From Phoronis australis (taxonomy: Eukaryota > Phoronida > Phoronidae), in the NCBI GenBank assembly GCA_002633005.1, contig NMRA01000245.1, forward strand, positions 62,001-126,000: 64,000 bases of DNA, in the 5' to 3' direction. The first letter of the stretch is position 1; each line of letters begins with the position of its first letter. Below are positions 23,901 to 38,900 of this stretch, piece after piece. The notes under the pieces were generated by a model. It was not told the origin of the DNA. It worked only from the letters and a program-made list of their open reading frames with translations, and did not search any database. The translations under genes were made by a program, and so were the position numbers.

Positions 23901-26900
23901 CATTGACTGTCAATCACCAGTGAGGGTAGCCCCAAGTTCAACAACCATTTATGGTCGACCATGTGCTAAATACACCAGGGATTACTCACAACTGTCAGCA
24001 GGTAATGGGTTTAACCATGACAACAGGGAAACAACTTCTCAGATGACTAGAGAAGGTGCAGCATACTTCCTACCAATATTTCAGTTGCTAAGGAAACAAA
24101 GACTGACAGCATCACACATGTTTCAAACTAAAATTTAAAAAAGGCAACTCGTTGAACTTGCGTTTCACAGAAATACAATTTAACAAAAACTTTCAAATAA
24201 TAAGAATATGGCAGATGAACATGTGCCAAGCCAACAAAAATGTTCAAACTTTTTTGCAAAGATACTGAAAACCACAAGTTTACAATAGATCTACCAAAAC
24301 CTGCTTGGCTGATTGATAAAGGTAACTGACCTGAGCTGTGAATCTGTAAGTCTGCCAAGGCTGAGGTGTCTGCTAAAATAAAAAGGTTGAACTGTACCTT
24401 ACAGAAAGTAAGGAGCCATTACTCACAAAAACAAACTTTTTGTAAAAAAAGAAATACAACTCATATCTTGAGCAATTCTCCGAGTTGGCAATCTCAAGAT
24501 AAATTTTCTCAGTTGTTTTACTTATGAACAGAAATTAAGAGTTAGTATTATTAAAACAGCTTCCCCACCACAAAGAAAACAGTTTACTTTGAATTAATAA
24601 ATTTGTCCAGTCTTACGTGACCCTAGGTGGCAATAGACCATGGCGCCACAGGTGTACTTACTGGTTGATAGGTGTACTGTGGTGGCTGAGAGATGTAGAC
24701 TGGTTGTGGCATCACCATAGTGTGATAGGCAGCTGGCTGGAAACACAAGACAGTAGACATTAGCAGGTACAGGAATGAGGGCAGTTTCACCTGAATATCT
24801 GTAGAAGAAGTATTACAGTATTGCCTGTATACATCACAACTCTCTTGGTGAGGTGGGACTATTCTCCATTAGTGAACTATTTCTCCACCTCTCAACACAA
24901 GCAAAAATGCGCGCTCAAAAGTACAAGTGATGCCATAATTTACACTCGTGTTTCCAAATTTATGCTTGCACAAAGTGGTGACAAAAAACAAGAGCAAAGC
25001 GTTGAAATGCTCCCACGACTGCACTGCCTAACAGAGTATTTAGAATCATAATAATAATGACCATCTGAGATGGCAAAGAATACATCGAACCCGTCTAAAA
25101 TTGGGAAGACACCATTATTTCGCTTATACAAAGCTATCTGCCAAATTATATGAAAAACAAATACAACCCATTGTGTGAAGCATATGTTGTGACAATAACT
25201 CTGTTTCAGTCGGCTAAATGCCATAGCACAGAGATTACACCAATGACACGTGACAAATTACTGGCGACTTGGCTAAATGCGCATATGCTAAAAATCAGCA
25301 CTAATTTAGCTATTTTCTAATATCCACAAGCTGTTGCCTAGGTTGTATTATACCATCATCAAGAAAGAGCAGTCTGAAGACAATTTGCCATTTGTTATCA
25401 TACATGGGCCATGATGCTTTAAACAAAAAGTGGTCAAATCCCACCCCCAGGATCACAGCTGAGTGTACAGTAATATTACAACAAGAGCAACGCAGAGCGT
25501 TGAAATGCGCCCACAATTGCACCGTATACGGTATCCTTCTAGGGTTGTTTATTGGTACCATAAAGTGGCCAGTAGAGGGCATACATGTAGTATGTTGTAC
25601 TTTGCAAAATGGAAAGGCATGGTCATTGTCTCCTCAATAGGCTAGGTTTCAAAATATGAGTGACCTTCATAATACAAGCACATCCTATGCATCAGTTGCT
25701 TAAAGCACCACAGAAACATAGAATTAAAAACAAATTTACCAACATACGAGATTAGCACAGCATTAGAATGCCAGAAACAAATTTCTACTTGGAACTTTTC
25801 CTTCATAGTCACGAAGTAACACAGTGTATACACCTGAAGACCTATGAAAATACAGAGGTCAATGTGAAATATTTAAATTGCCACTAGAGGAAAAGCGGTA
25901 GTCAGAATCATCCTAAAGTCGTCATCGTCCGTTGTCAACATCACATAAATACATTTGTTAAATTTAGTAAAGATCCTGCAAACGGTTTGGGAGATAAAGC
26001 CATGGGCGCAAAAAAAAACTGCCACGAGGAGGCTCTACAGTAATCAAAGTCATGGGAAATTCAGCATCAACCGTCCTCTTCATAGTAAGAACATACATGC
26101 CAATTTTCACAATCATACTTAGAGCGGTTTGGTTGATAGAGGGATGGACGCCAAAAAAGAGACTCAAAAACAGTAAAAATGGCCACTGGGTGTCGCAAAC
26201 TAGGTCGAATCCATCCGAAAACGGGAGGATAGCGTCATCGCACTAATAGGTGCCTACATACCAAATTTCATGAAAATCCGTTAAGGACTTGTGAAGATAC
26301 AGAGGTAAACGTAAAAAAATAAAATTGCCACTAGGGGGCACACTGGTAGGCGGATCCGTCCAAAAGTCGTCATCGTCTGTTGTTAACATCATATAAATAC
26401 ACTTATTAAATTTCGTAAAGATCCTGCGAACGGTTTAGGAGATACAGCCATAGGCGCAAAAAAAAAAAAACTGCCACTAGGAGGCGCCACAGTAGTCGAA
26501 ATCGTCGGAAAATCATCGTCAACCGTCCTCTACATAGTAAGCATATACATGCCAATTTTCACAATCATCCTTTGAGCGGTTTGGTTGATAGAGGGGTGGA
26601 CGCACAAAAACAGACTCGAAAACACTAAAAATGGCCACTAGGTGGCGCAAACTATGTCGAATCCATCTGAAAACGGGAGGATAGCGTCATCTCACTAATA
26701 GGTGCCTACATACCAAATTTCATGAAAATCCAATAAGGACTTGTGAAGATACAAAGGTAAGCGTAAAAAAATTAAAATTGCCACTAGGGGGCACACCGGT
26801 AGTCGGATCCGTCCAAAAGTCGTCATCTTCCGTTGTTAACATCATATAAATATACTTACACAATTTCGTAAAGATCCTGCGAACGGTTTAGGAGATACAG

Positions 26901-29900
26901 CCATAGGCGCAAAAAAAAAAAAACTGCCACTAGGAGGCGCCACAGTAGTCGAAATCGTCGGAAAATCATCGTCAACCGTCCTCTACATAGTAAGCATATA
27001 CATGCCAATTTTCACAATCATCCTTTGAGCGGTTTGGTTGATAGAGGGGTTGACGCACAAAAACACACTCGAAAACACTAAAACTGGCCACTAGGTGGCG
27101 CAAACTATGTCGAATCCATCTGAAAACAGGAGGATAGCGTCATTTCACTAATAGGTGCCTACATACCAAATTTCATGAAAATCCGTTCAGGACTTTTGAA
27201 GATACGAAGATAAGCGTAAAAAACTAAAATTGCCACTAGGGGGCACACCGGTTGTCGGATCCGTCCGAAAGTTCGCACATGCCGTTCCATTCATGAATGG
27301 AACATATGTGCCAAATTTCATGAACATATGTCAAAGGGTTTTGGAGATAGAGCAGCGGACGCCGGACGCCAGACGGACGCCGCCCGTACGGACAGACGGA
27401 CGGACGGAGATGACGGCATAATGCGTAACAATCCTGCGAGCGGTAAAGCGCCGCCACATGACTTGTCATTTGAATGCCATAACACCTTATAGTGATAAAA
27501 GCCTTTGGTGGAGTGGGTACCTTTTGCATCAATGGCTGCTGAAGTCTCTAGTCATTGTTTAAAAACTTTGAAAAGGTTAAACTTTCAAGGTTACGAAACA
27601 TACTTTGGTTAAGTGACCATCTAAATTTCCAGACACTGTCAAACCATCTTCTCAAAACTTAGCACCAGAGGTGAAGGTCGTCTCAAGGTTATTTTTTCTT
27701 TTTCAGCTACTGCAGAGACTGGCATCAGATCATCAAATTCCTACACAGCCTGTTTACATTAATAGGGATGGGTATTTTTACATCAGGCAACATAAACATT
27801 GGACAGGCTTTAGCGCTCATTTCACCACAAAGGGTGTTTATATAGGAAAACAGGAAGCCCACTTCAAATTGGCATGGCCAGGAAACCTGGTTGCAGAGAG
27901 TGGGCAGAATGCATTGCAGCTATTGATTACATTCACAATTGTGATTCAATACAGCTTTCATATACAGACAAAGATTTTACATGTGTTCGGCCAGTCACCA
28001 CCAGTCCAGGCTCAGCTAAAAAATTACCAATCACACGCCATGTAAGATTGATTTTTCCAATTTCATTCAATGTACTCCATGAAGTCGGATCTCAAGTAAA
28101 GTTTAGTGGTGGTCATGGCCTTGACCTTGCAGAATAAAAAAAATCCCATGTTTTTATGATGAACTGCCATGTGCTACCTAATGCATTGTCACCTCAGCTG
28201 TGACTAACGGTCAACAGCCGTGTATTTGTTACAGACACAAACTTCTAATACCAAATGACATACATCACATAAGAACAGAAAATAAAATGGTATTTTTCTC
28301 ACAACACACTCAAGAAAATCATGCAATCAACATTCTTATTACAGAAACAAAAAGAGTTCAATTTTAGCTTTTAAAGCAAAATAACGTTTCTAGGAATTTG
28401 TTTAAAACACTGGAAATGGCAAAATCGGACAGATTAGAAGCCAGGAATAGTACGGTCTGTTTCATCCAAGTCTACATTTCATGTGCTGCTCGTTAGCACT
28501 CTGACAGATGTTCAAGAAACCATGAAGGCAATACATACAGGGGGGAATCTAAGGTAAACAGATATGGGCGAACCATGATTTGTTTTAAATGACTTGTACA
28601 TATTGGACTGCAGCACTGCAACTTGCTTTTCACCTCAATCTACGAATATTAAAATACGATGTGTCTCTTCTGAAAATGGGAACAGCAAGATGTTGTTTGT
28701 TTAAAGACTCAAGTTGGCCAAATAAAGTAATGAGGCTGCCACTCTATCAAATGGAACAATTACGAATATCACTATTACATATTATTATGTAATTATATTA
28801 TATCATGACATTACTACAATTCACTTTCTATTATATATTATTATATCATTAATATTATTATGAACATCATCATTACCATAATACTATCGTATCAAATGCA
28901 ATATCATAGTGTTACCTGGGCTTGGGGTAAAGGCGCTGCACTAGCATAACTCCCATCAGACTGAAACACTGCCATTCCATTGTGATACGAGTAAGGGACA
29001 CCATTGACTCCAGCAAACAGCATACTCTGCGGAGAGGCGGCATCTGAAACAGTATACAAGTCGAATGAAAACACAATTAATATAAACAGCATGGCTATCA
29101 ATATCGGTGTTGTGCCACAGTCATCATAACTGTTGCTGTGACAACAATGTTGTTATGACGTATAAAATTATTACTTGTTAGAGTTGTTACCGAAAAAGTA
29201 TAATTGGTCGACCTTATCTTGTGACACCATGAAGTAGTATGGAAAATTTCATTGGATAAAACCATTCAGGTAACCCAACAGGAACCTCATTCAGAAATTA
29301 TCTTTTTCTCTTAACTAGAAATGAACAAATGAAACTCGGACATATTTTTGTTACCAAGATCATCATTATTATTATTATTGTTATTATTATCATGATTATT
29401 ATTATTATTATTGTTGTTGTTGTCGTTGCCATATTTTGTCACTTAAACTGCACTGCCTCACCCCAAACAAAATCCTAAAATTGACCGCCAGGAATCCAAC
29501 AAAACCTGACTTATTCTCAACAAAGAGCACATCTCATCTCTCCTGGGCCCAGCTCTTTGCCACCACTAGTTTCAAGAAACTGGTGACAGTCTCTCACCAG
29601 ACTAACAGCATGAAAGTCACAAGAACATAGAATTGATGGCAGTTTGGAAATTCCAACATTGATCTGGCAGATAAACTGGCACAGAGAAGTTGTTTAATAA
29701 AGACATAACATGGTGCAGCTGCAGTACCAACTATTTTGGGTATGGCAGTGCAGCTGCCTCCCATCTGCTGTTCTACCTTGGTCACAACTCAACATCAATT
29801 TGTTACTGACAAATGCTAATTGCACTTTTAGACACTTTACTCTATTAGAAAGGCTTTACTGGGTACTTCACTGCTCAATTGCATCAGTTCACACACCCTT

Positions 29901-32900
29901 GCCTTTTACAACTGGGCGGCTGCGAAATGATAACTCAGATTTCAAAGACTTTTGCTAGCCAAGTGAAATTTAATAACAGAGATGCTTACACCCAGTGGTG
30001 TCCAGCATTTCAACACAGACATCAAATCATTTAACACCAGTTTCCTTTGTGTGATTTACTTAAATTTTCCAGTAGTATCAAACCCATATTAAGTGTGCCA
30101 CATGAAAAAGTCCATCAGGCACACTATGTGTCCATTCAACTGGTTAATTCAGGTAATGACCTCATCATCGTTATAATCATGTGCTGCAGTCATAACATGT
30201 GACTTTGTTAGTACACTCAAGCAAACATGCAGGTCATGTGAATATAAACTGTCCTCTGCTAAACTGTCCTCTCATAGTTAGTGTTGAGAGCAGATCAGTT
30301 CATTTGGTCTGTAATTGACTTTTTTAATATCTAAATTAGAGAATTTTGCTCCTGACCACCATAAAACAGTTTCTTTGGGAAAATTCAATAAACATAATCA
30401 ACAGCTTGATGCTGATTGTTCGATAAATCAAACTGTGTAATGTTTAGACTGTAATTTGGAGAACAGTTTATCGACAGGTTTAACTGAAAACTTACCAAAC
30501 AGTCTAGGAAAAGCTTGCTGAAAAGAAACGGGAACGAACAGTTAAACAACGGTAAAAATGAGCAACAACAGGTACGAAACTAAAATGTAACAGTGCAGTC
30601 ACGTGAACATCATGCATGAAAGGAACATACCCCGCATGGTCGACATTCATTGGAAACTTGAAGAAGAAAAATACACCATTATTTCTACTTGGCAACACCT
30701 TGGCATATGTAAGATAACACCATGGCTACCACTGGCAAACTGGGTGAAGAACCAGTCTTTCCACAATATTGCTGCCATTACACACCATTAACATCTTCAG
30801 GATATGCACTTTGACATTTCAAAATGAGGACTGGGTAAAGGTAAAAGCTAAAAAATCATCAAAACACTTTTCACAAATTTAATACCCTCAAACTGAAAAT
30901 ATCATTTGCCAATGGTACGCCGAAACCTTTTGCAACAAACTACAATATATAGTTAGGTGCTTGTGTAAAACATTTTTTTTCGTAAAATAACTTGCAGAAA
31001 TAGTATGTATATTTAGTAAACCATCAACTCTTCATATCTTAAAAATGCTGCTTGTCAACCCACCAAAGTGAGAATTTTTAGAAAGCGCAGAGATGGGAAG
31101 ATATGTTTTGTTTTAGTTTTTAAAATAATGAATTTTACGATGAACAGCTTTGACACAGCAAAACGAAGTTCACATTTTTGGTAGCAGATAAAATCCAAAC
31201 TATGCGTGATATCAAAAATATGAGACACCGTTTTTTACAGAAATATTCAAGATGCTCCTTGTTTTTTGAGATTTTTGTTTTTTAATTGTTTAGAAAGAGA
31301 ACTAGAAGATTTTACGAGTCATTAAATTTTTAAATTTTTTCGAGCTCATTAGCATTGCCCACGTTTCAGATATTTCTGGGAATACCCCTTAATTTTTTCG
31401 CAGCTATTTTAGACCATGCACGCCCACGCAACTTTAGGAATTTTAAGAACCCTCAACAAAGATCATGATTTGATGTATACTAGGTTTAATTTGAATTCTA
31501 ACCATCTTCTTCACCAAATTTGGGATTCAGCAATTACCAATAAGATGTTTTGAGCATTTTCAGCATAATAAAAATTTTTAAATTTTGAAACTTGTATTTC
31601 GAAACTGTTCAAATCACTGCCTTCTACAAACGACGAAATATGGAGTTCTGCGTCTGGGTCAATGATAGGAAAAGCAGATGTACCTAAACAGTTGTTACTG
31701 CCGGTGAAGAAAATAAAGATGTTTTCATAAAAGAATCACTGAACAATTTTAAAGAAGATCCAGTATATCTCTAGATTAACAAAATTCCTTTAGAAATCAT
31801 TTTGTGACGGCCAGAGTGGTGTGTTGATGTCAATGTGAAGTGAACAAACCTACAGAACAGCCAGTTACTTGGCAACCAACAACTTATTACTTAAACACTA
31901 ACAACTTCCAACCTGTTGTATCAGTAAGGAACAGCCTCATGCAACCAAATGCACCTCAAATGTCACTATGTCACGCTACCGTTCAAATTACATACACAGG
32001 TTCTTTCAGTTTTTTTCAGGATATCAAGTAACTTAACACCCACCATTATCAGCCTTTTATTGGGCGGTTACGAGAAACCAGGCCAGAGTACATTCATTTC
32101 AGAGGACTGTCAGTTGTTAAAACATTTTCAAAGTGTCCACTTTGATGTGTTTAATTGAACACATGGCACGACACAGTGACATTTCATATGTGAGGAACTA
32201 GAAAAACAACAACTTTCATAAAACAAAGCACCAGAATTCGAAAAATAACTAGTAAAAAGTGCACAGGCCCAGAATTACAAGGTCTATTCACCTGTTTCCT
32301 GACAGCAGGTCCAATGTTCAGTTTCCTGTCTTTGAAGATGAGATTCTCACTCTAAAAAACATCAAACCACAGATGACAAATCACAAGGCCAGCTCTTCAA
32401 TTCTATAGCGGAGGTGGCAGCAAACTGACCTTCACCACATCACTTACAGCAGAATCTGTTTCAAAAAACGCCAACATAAATTTGATCATCTTCGAAAATC
32501 CTGTGCCTACCACCTCTAACAAAAGCCATTAGTGAGAGTCACAGTCTAAAAAAGATTATCTGGCAACATTATGAAGATAAGTTACATTGCTGATAACTAT
32601 TATGGTATCATTCTCCTCTAACAAAACATGTGACCTAGCCACATAATGTCTCGTGCTTGATGCACACAAACTGAGATGTGCAAAGCTGTTTTATGTTATT
32701 TAAGATGTATGCTCCACTGACATTCAAGGACTGAAATGCCCAGTATATAGTGCGCAAAACAACAAAACCACCTTCAATTGCTAGTACTGGTAAAATCATT
32801 TAAGATTGTGTAAGACCTTATTAACAAGACTGAGTATTTAGCTAATTAAGTCCGTGAAAATACATATTTTGTGTAAGTAGAAGGCCTAAAGAATTTGATT

Positions 32901-35900
32901 ATTGACTTAGTCAACCAATCTGCCAATAATTAGGACACGTAATCATGTCTTTAGTAAAATTTAGCAAAAAAGGAAAGGTACATTGATAGCAAAACAATGA
33001 TGTCAACAAAATGACCAAATTTCATTCACGATGAAATCTAAAAAATGCTGCTAGTTATCGTTTTCATTTCATACAACTTTTGATTTTTTTCAAGAAAATC
33101 ACAAGTCGTTTTGACAACCCCGCATGCAAAACAGGAATACTTTCAAAGTAATTCCCAACAGCGCCTATGAGAATATTGCACAAGCATAGCATTTGAAAGT
33201 TTCATATGGATTTGATCAGTCATTTCTGGGAAATGGTGTACCAAAATTAGCAAATTTTGGTCATTTTTAGGGTCCAACATAACCTTCCTTCCAAAAAAAA
33301 AACTAAACCCGATGTTGCCCGTGTCTCTTACAATGGAATTCCCATTGTAAAACCAAATAGTGTACACACTCAGTAAAAACCATGTGGAGAACATGACTCC
33401 CTTATCATAGTCCATGTAACAAATAGAAACATGTCCACGGCAATTTCAGAACAACCACTGACAAGAGATTTACATAGTCAATCATGCAGACAAAGGGAAT
33501 AGCTTTTCTGTTTCAAGGCCATTTAAGTTCAGCAGGTACATCCAAACAAAAATTGAACCCAGTGAACGTATGCTGGAAATATAAACTGGAATAAACCTTT
33601 TCACAGATCTTTTGTTGGAAATACATTGTTTCATTACATGCATCTCCACTCAAAGTGTCGGCACATACCTCTTTCTTGATGATTTTTTCTGCATCCTCTT
33701 GTGTTTCAAAGGTTACAAAACCATACCTACAACCATTGGCAATGTGTAAAATGTTTACGTCACAAATAGTTTATAGACTGCACATCTAAGACCAAGACAT
33801 TGGACTATAATTTTGCAAACATTCTTTCAAAACAACTTGATAATAAAAAATAGAATCGAATCAAATGGTTTTATATTCATCACCATTTTCTGTGATAATA
33901 ATTCATAAATACAAAAGCGTGAAAAACACTATAAATGTGACACCAAAGCATGCAAAATGCATTCAAAAATTCCTTTTTTCAGAGATATTTTCATTAAAAA
34001 AAAACAACACAGGAAAACATGACCACTGGTTAGAGAATACAGATATACCACCGTCTTCAAACTAAATAGAGGTAATCAAGAGATGGTTACCCTTTAGAAA
34101 CACCTGCTCTGTCAGCAATGATCTTGGAGTCTTTTACAGCCCCATAGGAGCTGAAGAAGGATTTCAGTTCTGTCTCGTTTGTCTGGAATAGCCAAAGAAC
34201 TAAATCCGTAGAGACAGTTAATACAACACTCTGGTTGCTGTCACAACTCCCTGGTTGGATAAAAATTTATTTTTATCACAAACGTTTTACTCAAAATATT
34301 TAGCCCAAAATTCCCATTTTATAAAACGCTAGAAGTAAGGTGGCATAAAATAATTTTGGAAATAGTCGAAAGAACACAGTCAGCTCAGTAATTAAGAGGT
34401 AACCGAAGGATGAACTATAATGGTTGCACATGGTGATTAATTGTTCAGTAGCGTTATTGAAATAATTACTCACAAAACCTTATATCACCAACATATGCAT
34501 GAAACTTCTAATAGTTTCCACCTATATTTCAACACACTAGCTTTTATTCAGAAATTCTTCAGTTTAAAAACACAAATCATTAAAACACATGACTATATTA
34601 TTAGGCATTGTGATAAGATTACGCTTTGAACAGCAAGAAAGTTTTATTCTAAATGTTAATCAGAGATAAGCTGGCAGCATCAGGCCAAAAGTCACTATTG
34701 CCTAGGATTTCTAACACAAAGGCAGAACAAGATTACAGCTAAAAACGATGAGCTGATTTAACAGATGTATGGTAGACTCTGAAGGTCAACCTAAACAGAG
34801 GGAGACTGAATCACAACAATATAATTTGCTGTTGCATCTGGAACAACTCAGGCTGGTAAATGTTGGCCAGGTGATTTGACTGCACTACTGCTGTGTCGCA
34901 CCTTTGGACAGAACAGGTTTGTTACACAGACATTTAATTTGATTACTGAAGAACAACTATTTCCGATAATTAGTAATCAGGTTCTCCATAGGCAACATAC
35001 ATTTGCATCCCAATGAACTGCGTGAAAGTAGACTGCATAAAAGCGATTGGCACCTGCACATTTGTGAGTATGCAGTACTGTGCATTAACAGGCTACCAGA
35101 AAAACATGGTTGCCACACTAATCAGGATAGTTTATTCAGTCACAATTCCATGTCAGATTTTTCAAGGAAAATCAATCATGTCACAGATTCTCTTCAAAAT
35201 TGGTGGAATCGTTACACACTACAAGGTTCCGAGTCACGCAACTCTCATTTCTTTGGGAAACAGTCGTTTAATTAGTGAAGTTTGTGTCTAGATGCATATA
35301 TAAAAAAAACTATAAAATCTAAACAGGCGATTTTTATATCTGTTTGTAGCTCTCAGGCTATTCTAATACCCCAATTCACTTTCATTACGTTGTGGTGGTT
35401 CATAATGTCGGTTTACGAGGCCAGTCACTATGTTGTGGTGTATTTAACATTTCTGCACTTTTGCATGAACACCTCGACTTGAATTCCACGAAGAAAAAAG
35501 GTTTGTACAAATTCACCATGAGTCATGCATAAAGTGACGTGGAATTCACAGATAAAACTACTTGTAGTTAACTTACAATTATTTTTTTAGGTAATGATTT
35601 CTTGAAAACTGATAACAAAAAGTCAAGCTATCAGAACAAGTCAAACTAAATCACTCAGTTTCTACACTTCACAGCCATAGTTTTGCTGTAACCCTTTGGG
35701 GAACCATGTAGTACAAAGCGTTCATGCCTGCCTCTGATCCTCGAATGGTAGGGCTTGACGGTGTAGCATGTCAACTCGCCAAATTGAACATGAGATACCG
35801 ATAGGCTTACTATACAATCATAACCCACGCCTATAGGTAATCAAATCAACACTAACCAACAACAATAACTACGAACCGCAACATGGGTTTTAACACAAAA

Positions 35901-38900
35901 TCAATCCATTTCCAATTGTTTTCAAACAGTTATTACAGTAGTCCAAATTACTACAACCAAATTGTACGACTCAATACTTACGTTTGGTGCAATACCCCCG
36001 ACAAATATTCTGTTTGGTATAACCGTTCCGTACTTGGGTGCATGGTTGCTCAAATCTGAAGGGCTCAAACAACCAGCAGGAGATGCTTCACCAGACTAGA
36101 AGAGATAAAAAGGAAAATTAACAACGCAATAATAAATAATACTACGCATGACGCTTTACATAAGTCGAACATCCCGCTTCACATACAAATGTTTTGACTC
36201 AATTTTCTGCCAGTCACAAAAAGAGTCCAGAAATAAAACGTTTTTTAGAATTATACTGGCTTGACTACTTCATTCTTGCTTTGTACGGTGGGGCATGTTA
36301 GCCAGTGTAATGCTCAACATAGATTTCACCATGAAACCTCTGTGAGTTTGGGTCAGACTGTTTTGAAGAACTGTAATACTGACAGTACATACTTTCAACT
36401 GTAAGCTGTATTTTGTATCAGGAAAGAGCTAGCTCTAAGCTAAACAAAGTCATCATTAAACAGCAGGAGTTCATTCCAACTTTGGTCAGAATGATGGAAA
36501 GCCAAACCATTTGCTAATGCGGTATTTCATAAATCGATCGCCAGAATATTGCCACTTCCCTCCACTATCACACAACACTCAGACAAAAATGAATTTCTAA
36601 TGGTCCATTTCTGATTCATTAGTTTGAAATGAACCAGAGAACAAGTACTTTAATTATTTCCACAGGGAAAAATGTTTTAGATAGACTTCCATACTTATGT
36701 GTCACTTTCGTAATTACCAATATGGTTGCATTTTAAAGGGGGGGGGGCATCTTTTGTTATTTCAGCATTATATATAATAATTATAATAATGGTCACTGAG
36801 GCACCGATATTGACAACACTGACGCTCACAAGAGAACAACACCAAAACAGACAACAGCAAAAACATCTACACAACTGACAATAATTGTACAAGACTCGAA
36901 ACAGACAACAGCAAAAACATCTATACAACAGACAATAATTGTACAAGACTGAGGTTTATGATTCAGCCAGACCAAGAATAGTGAAGACACCAGTATCAAC
37001 CATGACAACAATGAGAACATAATCATCACCAAAATTGATAAAAGACTTCAAAAGCCAGGGTCAATCTACAAAAAAGCAAGAAATGCGGGTCGTCTGAAAT
37101 CCTCCAGCCACAGTACATCACTACAGCGCCATCTCGAGTCACATTTCTACCAAAAATAGCAAGGCGTGGGCTTAATTACAGAGTTACGTGATGCTGTGAT
37201 AGTGAACTTAATGTACATGGGTCTTGTGAATGACAGGAAGGTCTAGAAACCATGTGATTCTTAAACCCCAAGACGGCTCTTCCCGTAAAGCCTCTGAGAA
37301 AAGCGTACTTAGGATCACATGTGTGAACTTTTTGTCCATCAGGTGAAAAGTGTGACCTGTAGCGTGCAAACAAAAAAAGCAGTCTGAGGAGCGACACTTA
37401 GCAAAATCAAAGGAAAAACAGAGCTGAAGTCAACAAAACGCCGATGGTCACAAGCCGACGGCTACGATACCAACTACGTAAAGTAAATGGAAAAGCATGC
37501 TATCACATAGTTTGCAGAATACCTACCAAAGTCCATACAGATCACTAAAGACAAAGGACAGGCACCCAACAGATATATTGATAGACAACAAGAGAAAAGA
37601 CATGGTATAACGATGTCTACAGACATGTGTACACAGGCACTGGCATAAACAAGGGGCACACATTGGCCATGCTCTCCCTCTTGATTACAAAAAGTTCCGA
37701 TTATAATGCAATATACTGCTTTAATTTCACAATCTATTAAATCTGGCCACCTCTAATGAATACCTCTGGCTATGCCAATGCATGCCATTGCATAAAGAGC
37801 GAAAAATAAGATTCGGGATCAATGTATAACAACCTTATCAAATTTCTTTTAACAAAATTTTTAAGTTGCAAAGCTTGAAATTAATGGACACCAAGGTAGT
37901 AGATGTGTGACAATTTTCTATTTTGGCTTCTAAGTGCTTTCATAAGACTCACATTGGGAGTTTAAGAATACAAGTTCTGCCAGATTTTGTACAAAACATT
38001 TGTATTCATGCTCTAATCAACAGTGTTTGTGATTTTCTTAATTTGTAAACAAAAGGATCTTCCCATGAAAAAACAAAAATTACAGACTGCACAATAAGCT
38101 AGAAGTTGAGTTCAGATATTTATTCGGCAGTAAGAACACATAAATTTCATTAAATTTTTCTCGTTTATCAGCCATCACTTTTTTAATTATGACAATGATG
38201 GTGTTAACATATTTCATTGTAAACTCCAATACAGAACAGCTTCGACTTTCAAGAAAGATGTCCAGTTCAGCCATTTGATCAGCCTCCCAGACAGGAATCA
38301 TTCTGCGCTTATGTTTCGACTATAAATTATCTTTAATCAATGCAAACGTAAATAATTAGAAAGGAACATGATGTTCGAACAGACATTTAAGTATTAGATA
38401 TGTTAATTTTTATTGCTGCACATTTTGACTTTTCCTGCCAATTTTAAAAGCATTCTAGCTAAAATTTGCTTCCATGTTCCAAAGAATGTTTTTTATTACT
38501 GACATTAGTGATAATCTGCTGCTCTGCATTGTTGATATTTTACTAGTGCCAATGTAAATAGGCTTCATCTTGAAGTTGGTGTAAATAGACCTATATATTT
38601 TAAACATGATGTAGAAGAACTTAAACTTATAAAACCAGTGAACATTATTTCAATGATCAAGTCTGAGTCTAATACTGGAATTAAAACGTAAAAAATTAGC
38701 GACGTTGCGTCCGCATCTCACGGACTTCAGCTTGGCTTGTGACGTTATCGTTATTCTGGCCAATTGGTTTACTGTTTTCTCAACTGGATGACTCAAAATT
38801 TTCATGCTTTCGTTATTTCAATGACTGGGGACATCCGCAGTGTTCTACACAATAGATATGAACTTGATGGAAATTTTCACTTCTTGATGTACAGTACTTG

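Larger units (their letters stand above)
24737..28915 (-). other. BOLL intron 7
   Basis: Besides the 452-bp array, a block of about 45 bp with gcgttgaaatgc and cccac occurs at about 24985-25030 and again at 25480-25530. From 27431 to 28780 I see no exon or element. 28780-28880 is a low-complexity AT stretch. Confidence 0.55.
29044..35981 (-). other. BOLL introns 2-6, mostly featureless
   Basis: Apart from exons 3-6 and the ATT microsatellite this stretch is AT-rich, unique-looking DNA. Its open frames are short and resemble no family I know. Confidence 0.5.

Noticed and set aside
27671-28045. 124-residue open frame in BOLL intron 7
   Set aside because: No signal peptide, domain or splice context I can defend; length is within chance for AT-rich DNA.
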